Source: Bacillota bacterium
Lineage (GTDB): Bacteria; Sysuimicrobiota; Sysuimicrobiia; Sysuimicrobiales; Segetimicrobiaceae
Assembly: GCA_021324975.1 (NCBI GenBank)
Contig: JAJPIA010000054.1
Location: 1-64,000, forward strand
Direction: 5' to 3'
Length of the DNA: 64,000 nucleotides
In this document: positions 34,775 through 44,194 of the stretch, piece after piece
How positions within the stretch are numbered: the first letter of the stretch is position 1
Layout of the letters: every line of letters starts with the position of its first letter
Made by a program: the position numbers and the translations under genes
Notes under the pieces: generated by a model
Databases searched by the model: none
Seen by the model: only the letters and a program-made list of their open reading frames with translations
What the model was told of the DNA's origin: nothing

Positions 34775-34885
34775 TGGTTTCCTCCTTGCGCACCCGGTCC
34801 GCGTGGTGCCGCCCGTCTCAGCCGGCCAAAGGTGGACGAAGGACCCCGGCGTGTACCGATGGAACCTTCCCACTGGTGGTTCACA

Positions 34886-34933
34886 GGCAGTGAAACTGGC
34901 ACTGCCGCCGCCCGCGAGGGTGGCGGTATTTTT
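34886..34933 (+). terminator. Intrinsic terminator in the thiE leader (attenuator candidate)
   Basis: A 9-bp GC-rich stem (34905-34913 with 34918-34926, one G-T wobble, GCGA loop) is followed by TATTTTT (34927-34933), ending 16 nt before the thiE GTG. A second hairpin (GGCAGTG at 34886-34892 with CACTGCC at 34900-34906) shares the first two bases of the terminator stem, so the two structures could be alternatives. No TPP riboswitch consensus was found upstream. Confidence 0.65.
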
Positions 34934-34948
34934 CATGTTGGAGCGGCG

Positions 34949-35644
34949 GTGGCAGAGCGAGCTCAACTCCACCTCATCACGGACCGCAGGCGCTGTCGGG
35001 GCGATCTCGGGGCCGTGGTGCGCCATGCGCTGGCGGGCGTCGACTGGGTGCAAGTCCGGGAGAAGGCGGCGCCGGCGGCCGAGCTCTACCGCCTCGTTAC
35101 GGCCCTGGCGCCGGCGTGTCGCGCGGCGCACGTCGGCCTTCTCGTCAACGACCGGGTCGACGTCGCGCTGGTCGCAGGCGCGGACGGCGTGCACTTGGCG
35201 ACGAAGAGCCTTCCGGTCGCAGCCGCCCGCCGGCTCCTCGGCCGCGGACGGCTCGTGGGATGCTCGGTCCACTCGCTTCAAGAAGCCGTGGATGCCGCCC
35301 GCGCGGGGGCGGACTACGTCACGTTCGGCAATGTCTTCACGACGGCGTCTCACCCGGGCTTCCCGCCGAAAGGACTCGACATGCTCCGGGCCGTGGTGCA
35401 AGGCGTCGATGTGCCGGTCGTCGCGGTCGGAGGCATCACCCCGGACAACCTGGCGGACGTGCTGGCCACCGGGTGCGCCGGGATCGCGGTGATCGGCGCC
35501 ATTCTCGAGGCTCCGGATCCCGCCGCGGCCGCCCTGGCGTTCCGGCAGGTGCTGGAGCGCGCCCCCCGCCCTGTCGTCCGCCGCATCGCGGCACCGCGCG
35601 TTCGTGGGAAGCCCATGGACGCCGATGTGGAGGCCGCCCGGTGA
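34949..35644 (+). CDS. thiE: Thiamine-phosphate synthase
   Basis: 231 residues coupling HMP-diphosphate with the thiazole phosphate to give thiamine phosphate. LHLITDRRRCRGDL, WVQVREKAAPAAELY, LLVNDRVDVALVAGADGVHL, DYVTFGNVFTTASHPG and VVAVGGITPDNLADVLATGC are the diagnostic blocks of the TIM barrel. The GTG at 34949 is preferred because it follows GGAG and gives the family's normal N-terminus; a longer frame upstream would include the terminator. It leads the thiEOSG operon, overlapping thiO by 4 nt. Confidence 0.92.
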   Translation: MAERAQLHLITDRRRCRGDLGAVVRHALAGVDWVQVREKAAPAAELYRLVTALAPACRAAHVGLLVNDRVDVALVAGADGVHLATKSLPVAAARRLLGRGRLVGCSVHSLQEAVDAARAGADYVTFGNVFTTASHPGFPPKGLDMLRAVVQGVDVPVVAVGGITPDNLADVLATGCAGIAVIGAILEAPDPAAAALAFRQVLERAPRPVVRRIAAPRVRGKPMDADVEAAR

Positions 35645-36819
35645 CGCATCCGGAGTCGCCCGAGTCGACACCTATCATCGTCGTCGGCGCCGGCGTGATC
35701 GGCTTGACCGTGGCGTTCGAGCTGGCCCGCCGCCGGATCCCGGTGCTCGTCCTGGAACGGGACCACGTCGGCGCCGGCGCGGCCGGCGTGGCGGCGGGCA
35801 TGTTAGCCGTGGTCGGAGAGGCGGAGCACGAGACGGCCGAGCTCGCCGACCTGCTGGTCACGAGCCAACGGGCGTATCCGGCATTTGTCCGCGAACTGCA
35901 GCATGCGAGCGGGCGCGACGTGGGGTTCGTGACCGAAGGAACGCTCATCGTGGGGCTCGGCCGCGACGGTGAGCAGGAACTCCGGCACTCGCAGCGGGCG
36001 CAGGACCGGCTTGGGCTCCGATCGTCTTGGCTGACGGGCGACGAAGCGCGGGCCCTAGAACCTCACCTGGGTCCGCGGATCTCCGCCGCCCTCCTGGCGC
36101 GCGAGGATCACCAAGTAGATCCTCGCGCCCTTCTCCCCGCGCTCGCAGCGGCCACCGAGGCGCTCGGCGGGCGGGTCCTGACAGGAACGCGGGTTACGGG
36201 ATTCGACACGACCGCAGGCCGGCTCACGGCGGTGGTCGGAGTCCACCAGGGCGATGACCGGCCGTTTGCGATCCGGTGCGAGGCGGCGGTGCTGGCGGCA
36301 GGCGCGTGGTGCGCCGTGGGGCTTGCCTGGCCCGCCGCGCCTGTTCTCGTTCGACCGGTCAAAGGCCAGGTGGTCCGCCTGCGGGGTCCCGCCATCCTAC
36401 GGCGCGTGGTGCGCGACACACAAGTGTACCTGGTGCCCCGGCGGAACGGCGAGCTGGTGGTGGGGGCCACCATGGAAGACGTGGGGTTCGACGCGGCACC
36501 CACGGCCGGTGCGGTCACGGACCTCCTTTGGCAGGCGCGGCTTCTCGCCCCCGCAGTGTACGATCTCGAGATCGTCGAGGTCGGCGTGGGGTTCAGGCCC
36601 GCGGCGCGCGATCACCTGCCCACGATCGGTCCAACCGATGTCCCAGGTCTCTACGTTGCGACCGGCCACTTCCGGCACGGGATCCTGCTCGCGCCGACCA
36701 CGGCCGTTCTGCTCGCCGATCTGCTTGTGGACGACCGCATGTCGCCGCTCCTCGATCGGTTCCGGCCCGGGCGGTTCGAAGCCGCGAGCCGGACGGCGCC
36801 TTCGGTGGATAGCCGGTGA
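35641..36819 (+). CDS. thiO: Glycine oxidase
   Basis: 392-residue FAD-dependent oxidase making dehydroglycine for the thiazole ring. The FAD motif IIVVGAGVIGLTVAFELARR is at the N-terminus. GAGAAGVAAGMLAVVGEAEH, REDHQVDPRALLPAL, PVKGQVVRLRG and GLYVATGHFRHGILLAP are typical ThiO blocks. The GTG overlaps thiE by 4 nt. Use of ThiO rather than the radical enzyme ThiH implies an aerobic pathway. Confidence 0.92.
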   Translation: MTHPESPESTPIIVVGAGVIGLTVAFELARRRIPVLVLERDHVGAGAAGVAAGMLAVVGEAEHETAELADLLVTSQRAYPAFVRELQHASGRDVGFVTEGTLIVGLGRDGEQELRHSQRAQDRLGLRSSWLTGDEARALEPHLGPRISAALLAREDHQVDPRALLPALAAATEALGGRVLTGTRVTGFDTTAGRLTAVVGVHQGDDRPFAIRCEAAVLAAGAWCAVGLAWPAAPVLVRPVKGQVVRLRGPAILRRVVRDTQVYLVPRRNGELVVGATMEDVGFDAAPTAGAVTDLLWQARLLAPAVYDLEIVEVGVGFRPAARDHLPTIGPTDVPGLYVATGHFRHGILLAPTTAVLLADLLVDDRMSPLLDRFRPGRFEAASRTAPSVDSR

Positions 36820-37067
36820 ACGGCCGGTCGGATCCGTCCAGGGGCGAGCTGCGCGCCGCCTGGGTTGTCCTCAACGGCGAGCGACGGCCGGCGCCGGCCA
36901 CGGGCCTGCTCACGGACTTGCTCGCGACGGTCGGGGTCACGTCCGACACTCCCGCCGTCGCCATCGCGCTCAACGGGCGGGTCGTCCCTCGCGCCGGGTG
37001 GGCCGCGTCGCGGGTCGCCCAGGGTGACGTCATCGACGTGCTCCGGCCGATTCAAGGGGGAACATAG
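36816..37067 (+). CDS. thiS: Sulfur carrier protein ThiS
   Basis: 83-residue beta-grasp carrier that delivers sulfur as a C-terminal thiocarboxylate. [41 protein letters not shown] and [14 protein letters not shown] are typical. The protein ends Gly-Gly-Thr rather than the normal Gly-Gly, so one residue would have to be removed before adenylation by ThiF. An N-terminal extension of about 15 residues is also present. The GTG overlaps thiO by 4 nt. Confidence 0.87.
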   Translation: MNGRSDPSRGELRAAWVVLNGERRPAPATGLLTDLLATVGVTSDTPAVAIALNGRVVPRAGWAASRVAQGDVIDVLRPIQGGT

Positions 37068-37090
37068 GCCCGCGGAGGAGGAGAAACGAC

Positions 37091-37891
37091 GTGGAATCGC
37101 GCGACGACTTGTGGATGCTTGCCGGGTTGCCCCTGCGGTCCCGCCTGATCGTCGGCACCGCCCGCTATCCCAGCGTCTCGGTGATGCTGGACGCGCTCGA
37201 AGCGTCGGGGACCGAGCTGACCACGGTGGCCCTCCGCCGGGTCAGCCCGGGATCCAGTCAGGAAAACCTCTACGACCTGCTGACCGCTCGCGGGTTCCGG
37301 ATCCTGCCGAACACCGCGGGCTGCTACACGGCCAAGGACGCCGTGCTCACGGCTCACCTGGCGCGCGAGGCCCTCGGGACACCGCTCATCAAGCTGGAGG
37401 TCATCGCGGACGACGAGACGCTGCTACCGGACATCGTGCAGCTCCTCGACGCCACGCGCAGCCTCGTCCGGGAAGGCTTCACGGTCCTCCCTTATACCAA
37501 CGACGACCCGGTGACGGCGAAACGGTTGGAGGACCTGGGCGCGGCCGCGGTGATGCCGCTTGCCGCGCCGATCGGCTCAGGCCTCGGCATCCGCAACCCG
37601 CACAATCTCACCCTGATCCGAAGCCGGGTCCGGATCCCGGTCATCGTGGACGCCGGTGTCGGCACCGCCTCGGACGTGGCGATCGCGTTCGAACTGGGGT
37701 GCGACGCCGTCCTGCTAAACTCCGCCATCGCGCGGGCCCAGGAGCCTGTCCGTATGGCCCGCGCGATCCGCCACGCGGCCGTGGCCGGCCGGCAGGCGTT
37801 CCTCGCGGGCCGCATGCCGCAGCGACTTCTCGCCGACCCCACGAGCCCCATGGCCGGACGGATCGATCCGAACGCGGCGCCGATTTCGTAG
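37091..37891 (+). CDS. thiG: Thiazole synthase
   Basis: 266-residue TIM barrel forming the thiazole from DXP, dehydroglycine and ThiS-thiocarboxylate. Lys101 in [12 protein letters not shown] is the Schiff-base lysine. [49 protein letters not shown] and [20 protein letters not shown] complete the family pattern. The GTG has a GGAGGAG site about 9 nt upstream. It ends the operon; thiF, thiC and thiD are not in the window. Confidence 0.93.
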   Translation: MESRDDLWMLAGLPLRSRLIVGTARYPSVSVMLDALEASGTELTTVALRRVSPGSSQENLYDLLTARGFRILPNTAGCYTAKDAVLTAHLAREALGTPLIKLEVIADDETLLPDIVQLLDATRSLVREGFTVLPYTNDDPVTAKRLEDLGAAAVMPLAAPIGSGLGIRNPHNLTLIRSRVRIPVIVDAGVGTASDVAIAFELGCDAVLLNSAIARAQEPVRMARAIRHAAVAGRQAFLAGRMPQRLLADPTSPMAGRIDPNAAPIS

Positions 37892-37948
37892 ACCACGCCC
37901 GAAAGCTATCAAACCAACGCCGCGACCCGTATTGGATGACGCGCGGCG

Positions 37949-39742
37949 CTACGCGGCGCCCACGCAGTTCCCCCCGGCGCGCTTCGCCTCGTACATCCGT
38001 TGATCCGCGGCCTCAATGAGGGCCTCTCCTGTCGCGCCGTCTTGTGGCATCGTGGCGAGCCCGATACTCACCGTCATCTGCGCGGCCCGCGCGAAAATGA
38101 GCTCGGCGACCCGGGCGCGCACCCGCTCCGCAATCTGGCACGCTGTCGCCGCGTCCGTGTCCGCTAAGAGGATGACGAACTCGTCGCCGCCGAACCGCGC
38201 CACCATGTCCATCGCGCGGCTGTTCGCCCGGAGTGTGTCCGCGATCACTCGAAGAATTCGGTCCCCCTCGAGGTGGCCCAGGACGTCGTTGCAGTATTTG
38301 AAGTGATCGACCTCGATCACGAGCACGGTCACGGGACGATGCTCGCGTTCGCCGCGCGCGATCTCCCGCTCCAGCGCCTCCCACAGCGCGCGGCGGTTCG
38401 CCAGGCCCGTCAGCCCGTCTGTGAGGGCGAGGCGGGTGAGATCGTCGTCACGCTGCGCCCGTAGAATCGCGAGGCCCGCCAGGATGGCGAAAGCCTCCAG
38501 CACCTCCCGGTTCTCCTTGGGGAAGGCGTCGACCGCCGGGCTTTCCACGTTCAGCACGCCGATGATCCGATCGTCGACGATCAGCGGGAAGGCGGCGTCG
38601 GACCGGGTGTCGGGAGAGGCGGCCACATAGTATGGATCCAGGACCACGTCCGGCGCGTAGTAGGCTCGTTTATGGCGGGCGACCCAGCCGACGATGCCGC
38701 GCTCGCCGATCGGAAACCGCCACGGCGCGACACTTGTGGCGAACCCGCGCTGGGCCATCACGTGGAGCTCCCGCGTTTCCTCGTCGATGAAAAACACGTC
38801 GCACAGCGGATAGCCAAAGACCTCTTGAATCTGGCGCAGGATCTCGTCCAGCACCATAGGCAAATCGAGCGGCCGCAACAGGCGCTTGGCCAAATCGGTC
38901 AGCGCGGGGAGCGCCCGCCTGACACGCGGCACGTAGGCGGGAGACCCCGTGGTCCGAGGCGCCGGGGCCGGCGTCTCCGCGCCGGAGTCGGGCTTGGCCG
39001 CATCCGCCGTCGCCGCTTCCGCATCGTCTCGCGTGAGCATGCGGCAGAATGCGTCGACGATGGCGGGGTCGAATTGGGTCCCGCCGCACCGCCGGAGTTC
39101 CTCCAGGGCCTCGCCGGCCGTGCGGGCGCGCGCGTATGCTCGATCCTCGAGGATGGCGCTGTAGGCGTCCACGACGGCCAGAATGCGCGCGCCCAGGGGA
39201 ATGTTGTCCCCCCGCAGCCCATCCGGATACCCGGTGCCGTCCCACCGCTCTTGATGTGAGCGTACGAGACCGGCGACGTGCGCCATGCGCTCCACCGGCA
39301 CCAGAATCTCGGACCCGACAACGGGATGCTGTCGCATGATCTCCCACTCGGCCTCGCTCAACGGTCCGGGCTTCTGCAAGATGCTGTCGGGCACGCTGAG
39401 CTTCCCGATATCGTGCAGCCGCGCCGCCCACTCGATGTCGCGTACCTCTTCGTCGGCGCAGCCGAACGCCCGCGCCAGCCGCACGGCCCGACGCGCGATC
39501 ACCTCACTGTGATTGCTCGTGTGACGGTCCCGCGCGTCGACGGTCCTGGCCAGCGTCAGCACCATATCCAGGTAGGCGCGCTCGAGGTCGCTGTGCAGCC
39601 GGGCGCGGCGAATCGCGGTTCCCGCGATTTCAGCACACCCTTCCACGAAGCGTACCTCGTCGTCGGTAAAGGGCAGCGCGCCGGGGCGGTTCCACCGTGC
39701 CATGCGGAGCGTGCCGATCACCTGCTCCTCAGGAGCGAACCG
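37949..39742 (-). pseudogene. C-terminal part of a broken c-di-GMP signalling protein (GAF/HD-GYP/GAF/GGDEF)
   Basis: This is the downstream reading frame of a gene split at about 39740. In order it holds the end of a GAF domain, an HD-GYP domain (ARLHDIGKLSVPD, HHP-type RQHPVVGSEIL, HQERWDGTGYPDGLRGDNIP), a second GAF domain and a GGDEF domain. The HD-GYP and its phosphodiesterase metal site look intact. The GGDEF motif FGGDEFVILLADTD is canonical. It has no plausible start of its own, and its upstream open frame is antisense-like noise. If translated it would degrade and make c-di-GMP. Confidence 0.75.
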
Positions 39743-41012
39743 GCACGATGACGAGGGGACCGGCGAGGTGGTAGAGCGGGCCGTCGGACCACGGCGCTGC
39801 GACTTCGGCGCTGAAATTGGGCGTGACAAACGTGGTCCCCGTGCGCAGCGCGAGGCCGGAGTGAACGGGTTGCGCCCCGAACACCCAGCCCGGCATCTCC
39901 TTCTCGATGCCAACCGTGTAGGCGACCGTGAAGGTCTCCTTCTCCGGCGATGCGAACGCGAGCGCGCCTTGATCGGCTTTGACCAGCTGGCGCGCATGCT
40001 CCACGACAATCGGATACATCTCCTGTTCGCCACGCGCCTCGCGCAACCGCCGGCTGAGATCGCAGAACGCCTCGAGTTCGGCCGTGCGCCGCGTGACCTC
40101 GGCAAGCTGCAGCCGGTGCACCGCGGCACCGATCTGCTTGCCGATCGCTTCGACCAGCTGCAGCTCGTCCGGCGCCCATACTCTGGGGCTGACCGAGAAG
40201 ACGACAACGCCGCCGATCACCCGATCCTCGGCCAGGATCGGAGCGCGCATCGAGGCGGAAAACCCGGTCATGGCGATCGCCGCCGCCAGTTGCTCGGAGT
40301 CCGCCGGCGGGTGCGCGGTCCAATCGTTGACGGCCCGTGCGCCATACGGATCTGCGCCCGTGGCCAGCCTCGCCTCCCGCAGCGATGCCCCGGCCTCCCG
40401 CGACATGCCGCGCAGGACCGACGTGGTCATGGTCCACATGTTGCCGGCATCGGCCCCCAGCGTCTTGAGCGCACGATCAATCGCGAACTCGAACAACGAC
40501 TCGAGATCGGTGGCGGCCACCGCCGACGAGGTGATGGCATTGAGGGTCTCAAACCGCGCCGCGCGCCAGCGTGCCTCCTCCTCGGCCCGAACACGGTCCG
40601 TGATATCAACGAGCGCCCCTTCGAGGTACGGGGGCACACCGTCCGGTGGACGCACCAGGCGCGCGATCAACCGCGCCCAGACGACGTCTCCGTCGTGCCG
40701 GCGGATGGCGCACTCGACGTTGGTCGCCATGCCATCGCGTTCGAGCGCATCGAGCAAGGATGGTCCAACGGTGGGGTCGACGTACCACCCGCGGGCGTCT
40801 ATCTCTTGCAGGGCGTCCAGACCGGGAAAGCCCAGCATGTCGAGCAGCGCCGCGTTCGCGTCCAGAACCCGTCCATCAAGGGAGGCCCGGTAGAGCCCCA
40901 CGAACGCGTCGGCAAGGCTGTCCGCATGTGTGACGGCATCCCGCCGGTCTGCCGTGATGCGATGGGATTGCGTTGGACGAGCCGTGCGAGGTTCGCGGTG
41001 CTGTCGAGGCAC
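39729..41012 (-). pseudogene. N-terminal part of the same signalling protein (PAS plus two GAF)
   Basis: 427 residues from a GTG with AGGGGGG upstream. A PAS domain (about 30-140: AFVGLYRASLDGRVLDANAA, ending DITDRVRAEEEARWR) precedes a GAF domain (about 155-310) and a second GAF domain that ends abruptly VIVPVRS then TGA. The missing continuation, PEEQVIGTLRMARW, lies in another frame 3-4 nt away, so the original gene encoded roughly 1,000 residues. One indel would repair it; no slippery heptamer is visible. Confidence 0.75.
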
Positions 41013-41204
41013 GCTGCCCCCCTACTTGGGTCCATCGGGTTCCGTCGCCTTGGATGACGATGGTATCGTGCCCCGCTGCACGCCACTCGAGACTTCCCGA
41101 GTGTCGGTCAGATGTCGTAGCGTCGCAGCGGCCTGGACGCCCTCGCATGTCGCACCGCGGATCACGCGCCGGTCGCTTGCGGCGCACGGGAACCGAGTGC
41201 GTGA

Positions 41205-41456
41205 CCGCGGGCGCTCTTCAAAGTTGTTGACCCAGTCAGGCCTCATCAGGCAATCGGATCGATCAGGATCGCCGGGCGCCCCAACCCGCGCGTCGCCTAT
41301 CTGGACTACGGGATCAACATGCCGGAGGGTGGGGACGAAGATCGATTCTCCAACATCTCCACCATGTACGCGACCTCGGCGATCATTGCCGGAAGCGGGA
41401 CCAACCAGATGTATCAGAGTACATTCGACAACGTGTTTGCGCACAACTGTCCGTGA
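41205..41456 (+). pseudogene. Unrecognised 3' gene remnant
   Basis: An open frame without a start codon at its beginning encodes 83 protein-like residues, including GSIRIAGRPNPRVAYLDYG, INMPEGGDEDRFSNISTMYA and SGTNQMYQSTFDNVFAHNCP before TGA. Composition differs from random GC-rich frames (Asn, Tyr, Met and Ser rich). I cannot name the family. An upstream in-frame TGA at 41202-41204 and the lack of a ribosome site suggest the 5' part was lost. Confidence 0.4.
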
Positions 41457-41501
41457 CGGCCGCCGACGAGGCCATCGGCCGGCCGGGGGCCGGCGCGACG
41501 G

Positions 41502-42722
41502 TTATTGCGGTGGTGTGTGTGGCCGCAGCGTCTCGCGCAGCCGCCGGGCGACGACGTCTTCCTCACCGGGGTGCAGCGTCGATGCAACCACGCCGATCGC
41601 CCGCTCCCGAAGAAACTGCTGCGAGACCCCGATGGGCGGCTCTCCCTCCAGCAACTCGCGCACGATAGTCTCGGCCGGCCGTCCCACCACCGCTTCATCG
41701 ATGCGCACGACAAGGACCGGATAGCCGCAATGGTCGTCCGCGCGCGGAGCGAAGCCGGCCCGCACCCCGGGAGTGTCACGCAGCGCATCGAGAATTGTCT
41801 CGAGTTGGGCACGCTGCCGCGCGCCCGCCGCGCGGTGATCGTCCCCGACAAACCGCCGGAGCGCGACGAGCAGCCCCACGATCTCCTCGCGGCCCACCTT
41901 CATGCCCCGGCCGATCCCGTGATGCGGCGGGCCGGCCAGGACCCCGGTGGCCAGATACCGGTCCCGCCACGGCCACGTCTCCGGGTGCACGTCCATGTCT
42001 TGGTGCTGCAGCGACACGGAGTCGATGAGGTCGCGCCGACCCACGAGGATGCCGCTCGCCTGCGGGCCGCCGATCGCCTTGCCGCCGCTGAAGGCGACGA
42101 GATCGGCGCCGTCGGCCACGAACCGGCGCAGGTTCTCCGCGGGCGGCAGCGCCGCGGCCGCGTCGACGATCACGGGAAGCCCGTGACGGTGCGCGAGCCG
42201 CGCAACCTCCGGCAGCGGCACGCTGCCCGGCGCATCACCCACGGAGTACGCGACCGCCGCCGTGCGCTGGGTGATCGCCGCTTCGATCTGCCAGGGCCAC
42301 GTCGCGCCCTGGCCCGGATATCCCAGGTAGCCCACCTCGATGAGGCGGGCGCCGGCGACGCGCAGCGCGTGGGTATACGCGGTCAGGTGCGGACGTTGCA
42401 CGATGATCTCGTGTCTCAGCCCCGCGGCATCGGGGAGACGGTCCATCGCCGCCACGTCGAGTCCGGCCATGCATGCCGCCGCCGCAAGCGTGAGCCCCGC
42501 GGCGGCCCCGGCGGTCACGTAGCCGGCTTCGGCGCCGGTCACCTCGGCCAGATAGCGGCCCGCCGCCTCCTGCAGCTCGTCAATGCGGGCGCACGTCCCC
42601 GCCGCCTCGGCCATGGCTGCGGCGACCTCGGGCGCAAGCGGCATTCCTCCGAGGCGCGTCAAAGGCCCCGCGGCGTTGACGATCGCGCGAACGCCGAACC
42701 TCGCATAGATGCTCGAAGACAT
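41502..42722 (-). CDS. SelA-fold PLP-dependent enzyme (DgaE-like)
   Basis: 406 residues of the SelA/DgaE group. YARFGVRAIVNAAGPLTRLGG is the shared N-terminal block, and VAFSGGKAIGGPQASGILVG carries the PLP lysine in the SGGK motif. VIVDAAAALPPAENL holds the PLP-ring Asp, and DRYLATGVLAGPPHHGIGRGMKVG is a group signature. It lacks the N-terminal domain of true selenocysteine synthase. It more likely acts on an amino sugar or amino acid, such as a D-glucosaminate-6-phosphate ammonia-lyase-type reaction. It is monocistronic. Confidence 0.8.
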   Translation of the reverse strand: MSSSIYARFGVRAIVNAAGPLTRLGGMPLAPEVAAAMAEAAGTCARIDELQEAAGRYLAEVTGAEAGYVTAGAAAGLTLAAAACMAGLDVAAMDRLPDAAGLRHEIIVQRPHLTAYTHALRVAGARLIEVGYLGYPGQGATWPWQIEAAITQRTAAVAYSVGDAPGSVPLPEVARLAHRHGLPVIVDAAAALPPAENLRRFVADGADLVAFSGGKAIGGPQASGILVGRRDLIDSVSLQHQDMDVHPETWPWRDRYLATGVLAGPPHHGIGRGMKVGREEIVGLLVALRRFVGDDHRAAGARQRAQLETILDALRDTPGVRAGFAPRADDHCGYPVLVVRIDEAVVGRPAETIVRELLEGEPPIGVSQQFLRERAIGVVASTLHPGEEDVVARRLRETLRPHTPPQ

Positions 42723-42853
42723 GGCGCCGTTCCCTCCACGCCAGGACCGGGCGATGTGACGCGCGCGAGCCCGTTGCGAGACAGGTCTGCGCGCGCGCGA
42801 ACCTAATGTACTATGGCACGGGACACCTTTCTTGTAAACAGATCGGAGGAGAC

Positions 42854-43933
42854 ATGCTCATCATCGACAGCCATCTGGATCTGTCCCTCAACGCGCTGCA
42901 GGGCAACCGCGACCTGCTCGCATCGGCGTACACGGTCCGCGCGCTCGAGCAGGCGAGACCCGGCAAGGGAGGCGCCCAGGGCACGGTCGGGTTCCCTGAG
43001 ATGCGCCGGGGGAGAGTTGCGCTCTGCTTCGCCACCGTGCTCGCGCGGTCGACCGGACGCCCCGTGCCCCACCTGGATTACGCGACGCCGGCGCAGGCGT
43101 ACGGCATCGCGAAAGGCCAACTGGCCTACTACCACGCGCTGGAGCGCCAAGGCCACATTCGGATCATCCGCGACGCGGCCCAACTCGACGCGCACATGGC
43201 GGCATGGTCCAGGTGGGACGCCCAGCACGCCGGCGAGGAGACCACGCCGCCGCCGCTCGGCTTCGTGATGACGATGGAGAGCGCCGATGCCGTTCTCGAG
43301 CCCGTGGCGCTTCAGGAATGGTGGGACGGCGGTCTTCGCCTGCTCGGCCCGGCGCACTTCGGGCCTGGACGCTACGCCGGCGGCACGGGTTGCGAGGCCG
43401 GCCTCACCGAGCTCGGCCCCGCCCTGCTCTCCGAGATGCGGCGTACGGGCATCGCCCTCGACCTCACCCACTGCTCGGATCAGGCGTTCTGGGAGGCGCT
43501 CTCCCGGTACGACGGTCCGGTGCATGCGAGCCACACCAATTGCCGTACGCTGAATCCTCATCAGCGGCAGTTCGACGATGCGCAGATCCGCGCCATCATC
43601 GATCGCGACGGCGTGATCGGCGTCGTGCCCGGCTGCTGGCAGCTCAGGCCCGGCTGGCGGGACGGCGACACGAACGAAACCGTGAGCCTTGCCGACGTCG
43701 TGGCGCACATTGATCACGTTTGCGACATCGCCGGCTCCAGCCGGCACGTAGGGATCGGCAGCGACCTCGACGGCGGGGTCGGACGCGAAGGCTTCGCGCA
43801 CGACCTGGACACCATCGCCGACCTTCAAAAGATCGGCGCGCTGCTGGCCGGCCGCGGATACCGCCCCGCCGATGTGGCGGCGATCATGCATGGCAACTGG
43901 CAGCGGTACCTGCGGCGCATCTGGATGCACTAG
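42854..43933 (+). CDS. M19 family membrane dipeptidase
   Basis: 359-residue zinc dipeptidase (renal dipeptidase fold). His7 and Asp9 in IIDSHLDLSL, the bridging Glu in MTMESADAV, His in DLTHCSDQAF, His in ASHTNCRTLN and Asp in GIGSDLDGG form the active site. GGAGGA lies 4 nt before the ATG. No signal peptide is evident, so it is probably cytoplasmic, hydrolysing dipeptides or D-amino-acid dipeptides. It is followed by the tail of a dppC-like gene on the opposite strand. Confidence 0.88.
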   Translation: MLIIDSHLDLSLNALQGNRDLLASAYTVRALEQARPGKGGAQGTVGFPEMRRGRVALCFATVLARSTGRPVPHLDYATPAQAYGIAKGQLAYYHALERQGHIRIIRDAAQLDAHMAAWSRWDAQHAGEETTPPPLGFVMTMESADAVLEPVALQEWWDGGLRLLGPAHFGPGRYAGGTGCEAGLTELGPALLSEMRRTGIALDLTHCSDQAFWEALSRYDGPVHASHTNCRTLNPHQRQFDDAQIRAIIDRDGVIGVVPGCWQLRPGWRDGDTNETVSLADVVAHIDHVCDIAGSSRHVGIGSDLDGGVGREGFAHDLDTIADLQKIGALLAGRGYRPADVAAIMHGNWQRYLRRIWMH

Positions 43934-44105
43934 ACCACGCGCCTCCGCAGGCGCGGATCCAGCACGTCGCGCAGCGCGTCGCCGAGCAGGTTCACGCCCA
44001 ATACGACGAGCGCGATAGCCAGCCCGGGGTAGACGACGAGCCAGGGCGCCAGTTCCATGTATTGCCGGCCGGCGGACAACACGGGGCCGTCCAGCCGGTT
44101 TTCGG
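43930..44105 (-). pseudogene. 3' remnant of a DppC-like permease
   Basis: The last 55 or so codons of a peptide ABC permease survive: VLSAGRQYMELAPWLVVYPG then LAIALVVLGVNLLGDALRDV, LDPRLRRRVV and TAG. The ending is the standard DppC C-terminus (NLLGDxLRDxLDPR). About 80 percent of the gene is missing. Its stop overlaps the dipeptidase stop. It suggests that a peptide import operon once adjoined the dipeptidase. Confidence 0.75.
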
Positions 44106-44194
44106 TGCGGCGGGCCATCAGTCTGGCTCCTAAGACCAAGGAAATCGCGCAGCGCGCGGCGCGAGCGCTGGCGCGCTAGGGAGGGACCCGCGGG

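Noticed and set aside
34775-34948. TPP riboswitch before thiE
   Set aside because: The conserved aptamer elements are missing on the plus strand. A CTGAGA on the minus strand is isolated. Only the terminator is supported.
39725-39750. Programmed frameshift in the PAS/GAF/GGDEF gene
   Set aside because: No slippery heptamer or stimulatory hairpin is visible at the break; a simple indel is more likely.
41502-42722. selA, the selenocysteine synthase needed for the candidate selenoproteins
   Set aside because: It has the SelA fold but the DgaE-like length and N-terminus (406 residues, no N-terminal SelA domain), so it is probably a different PLP enzyme.
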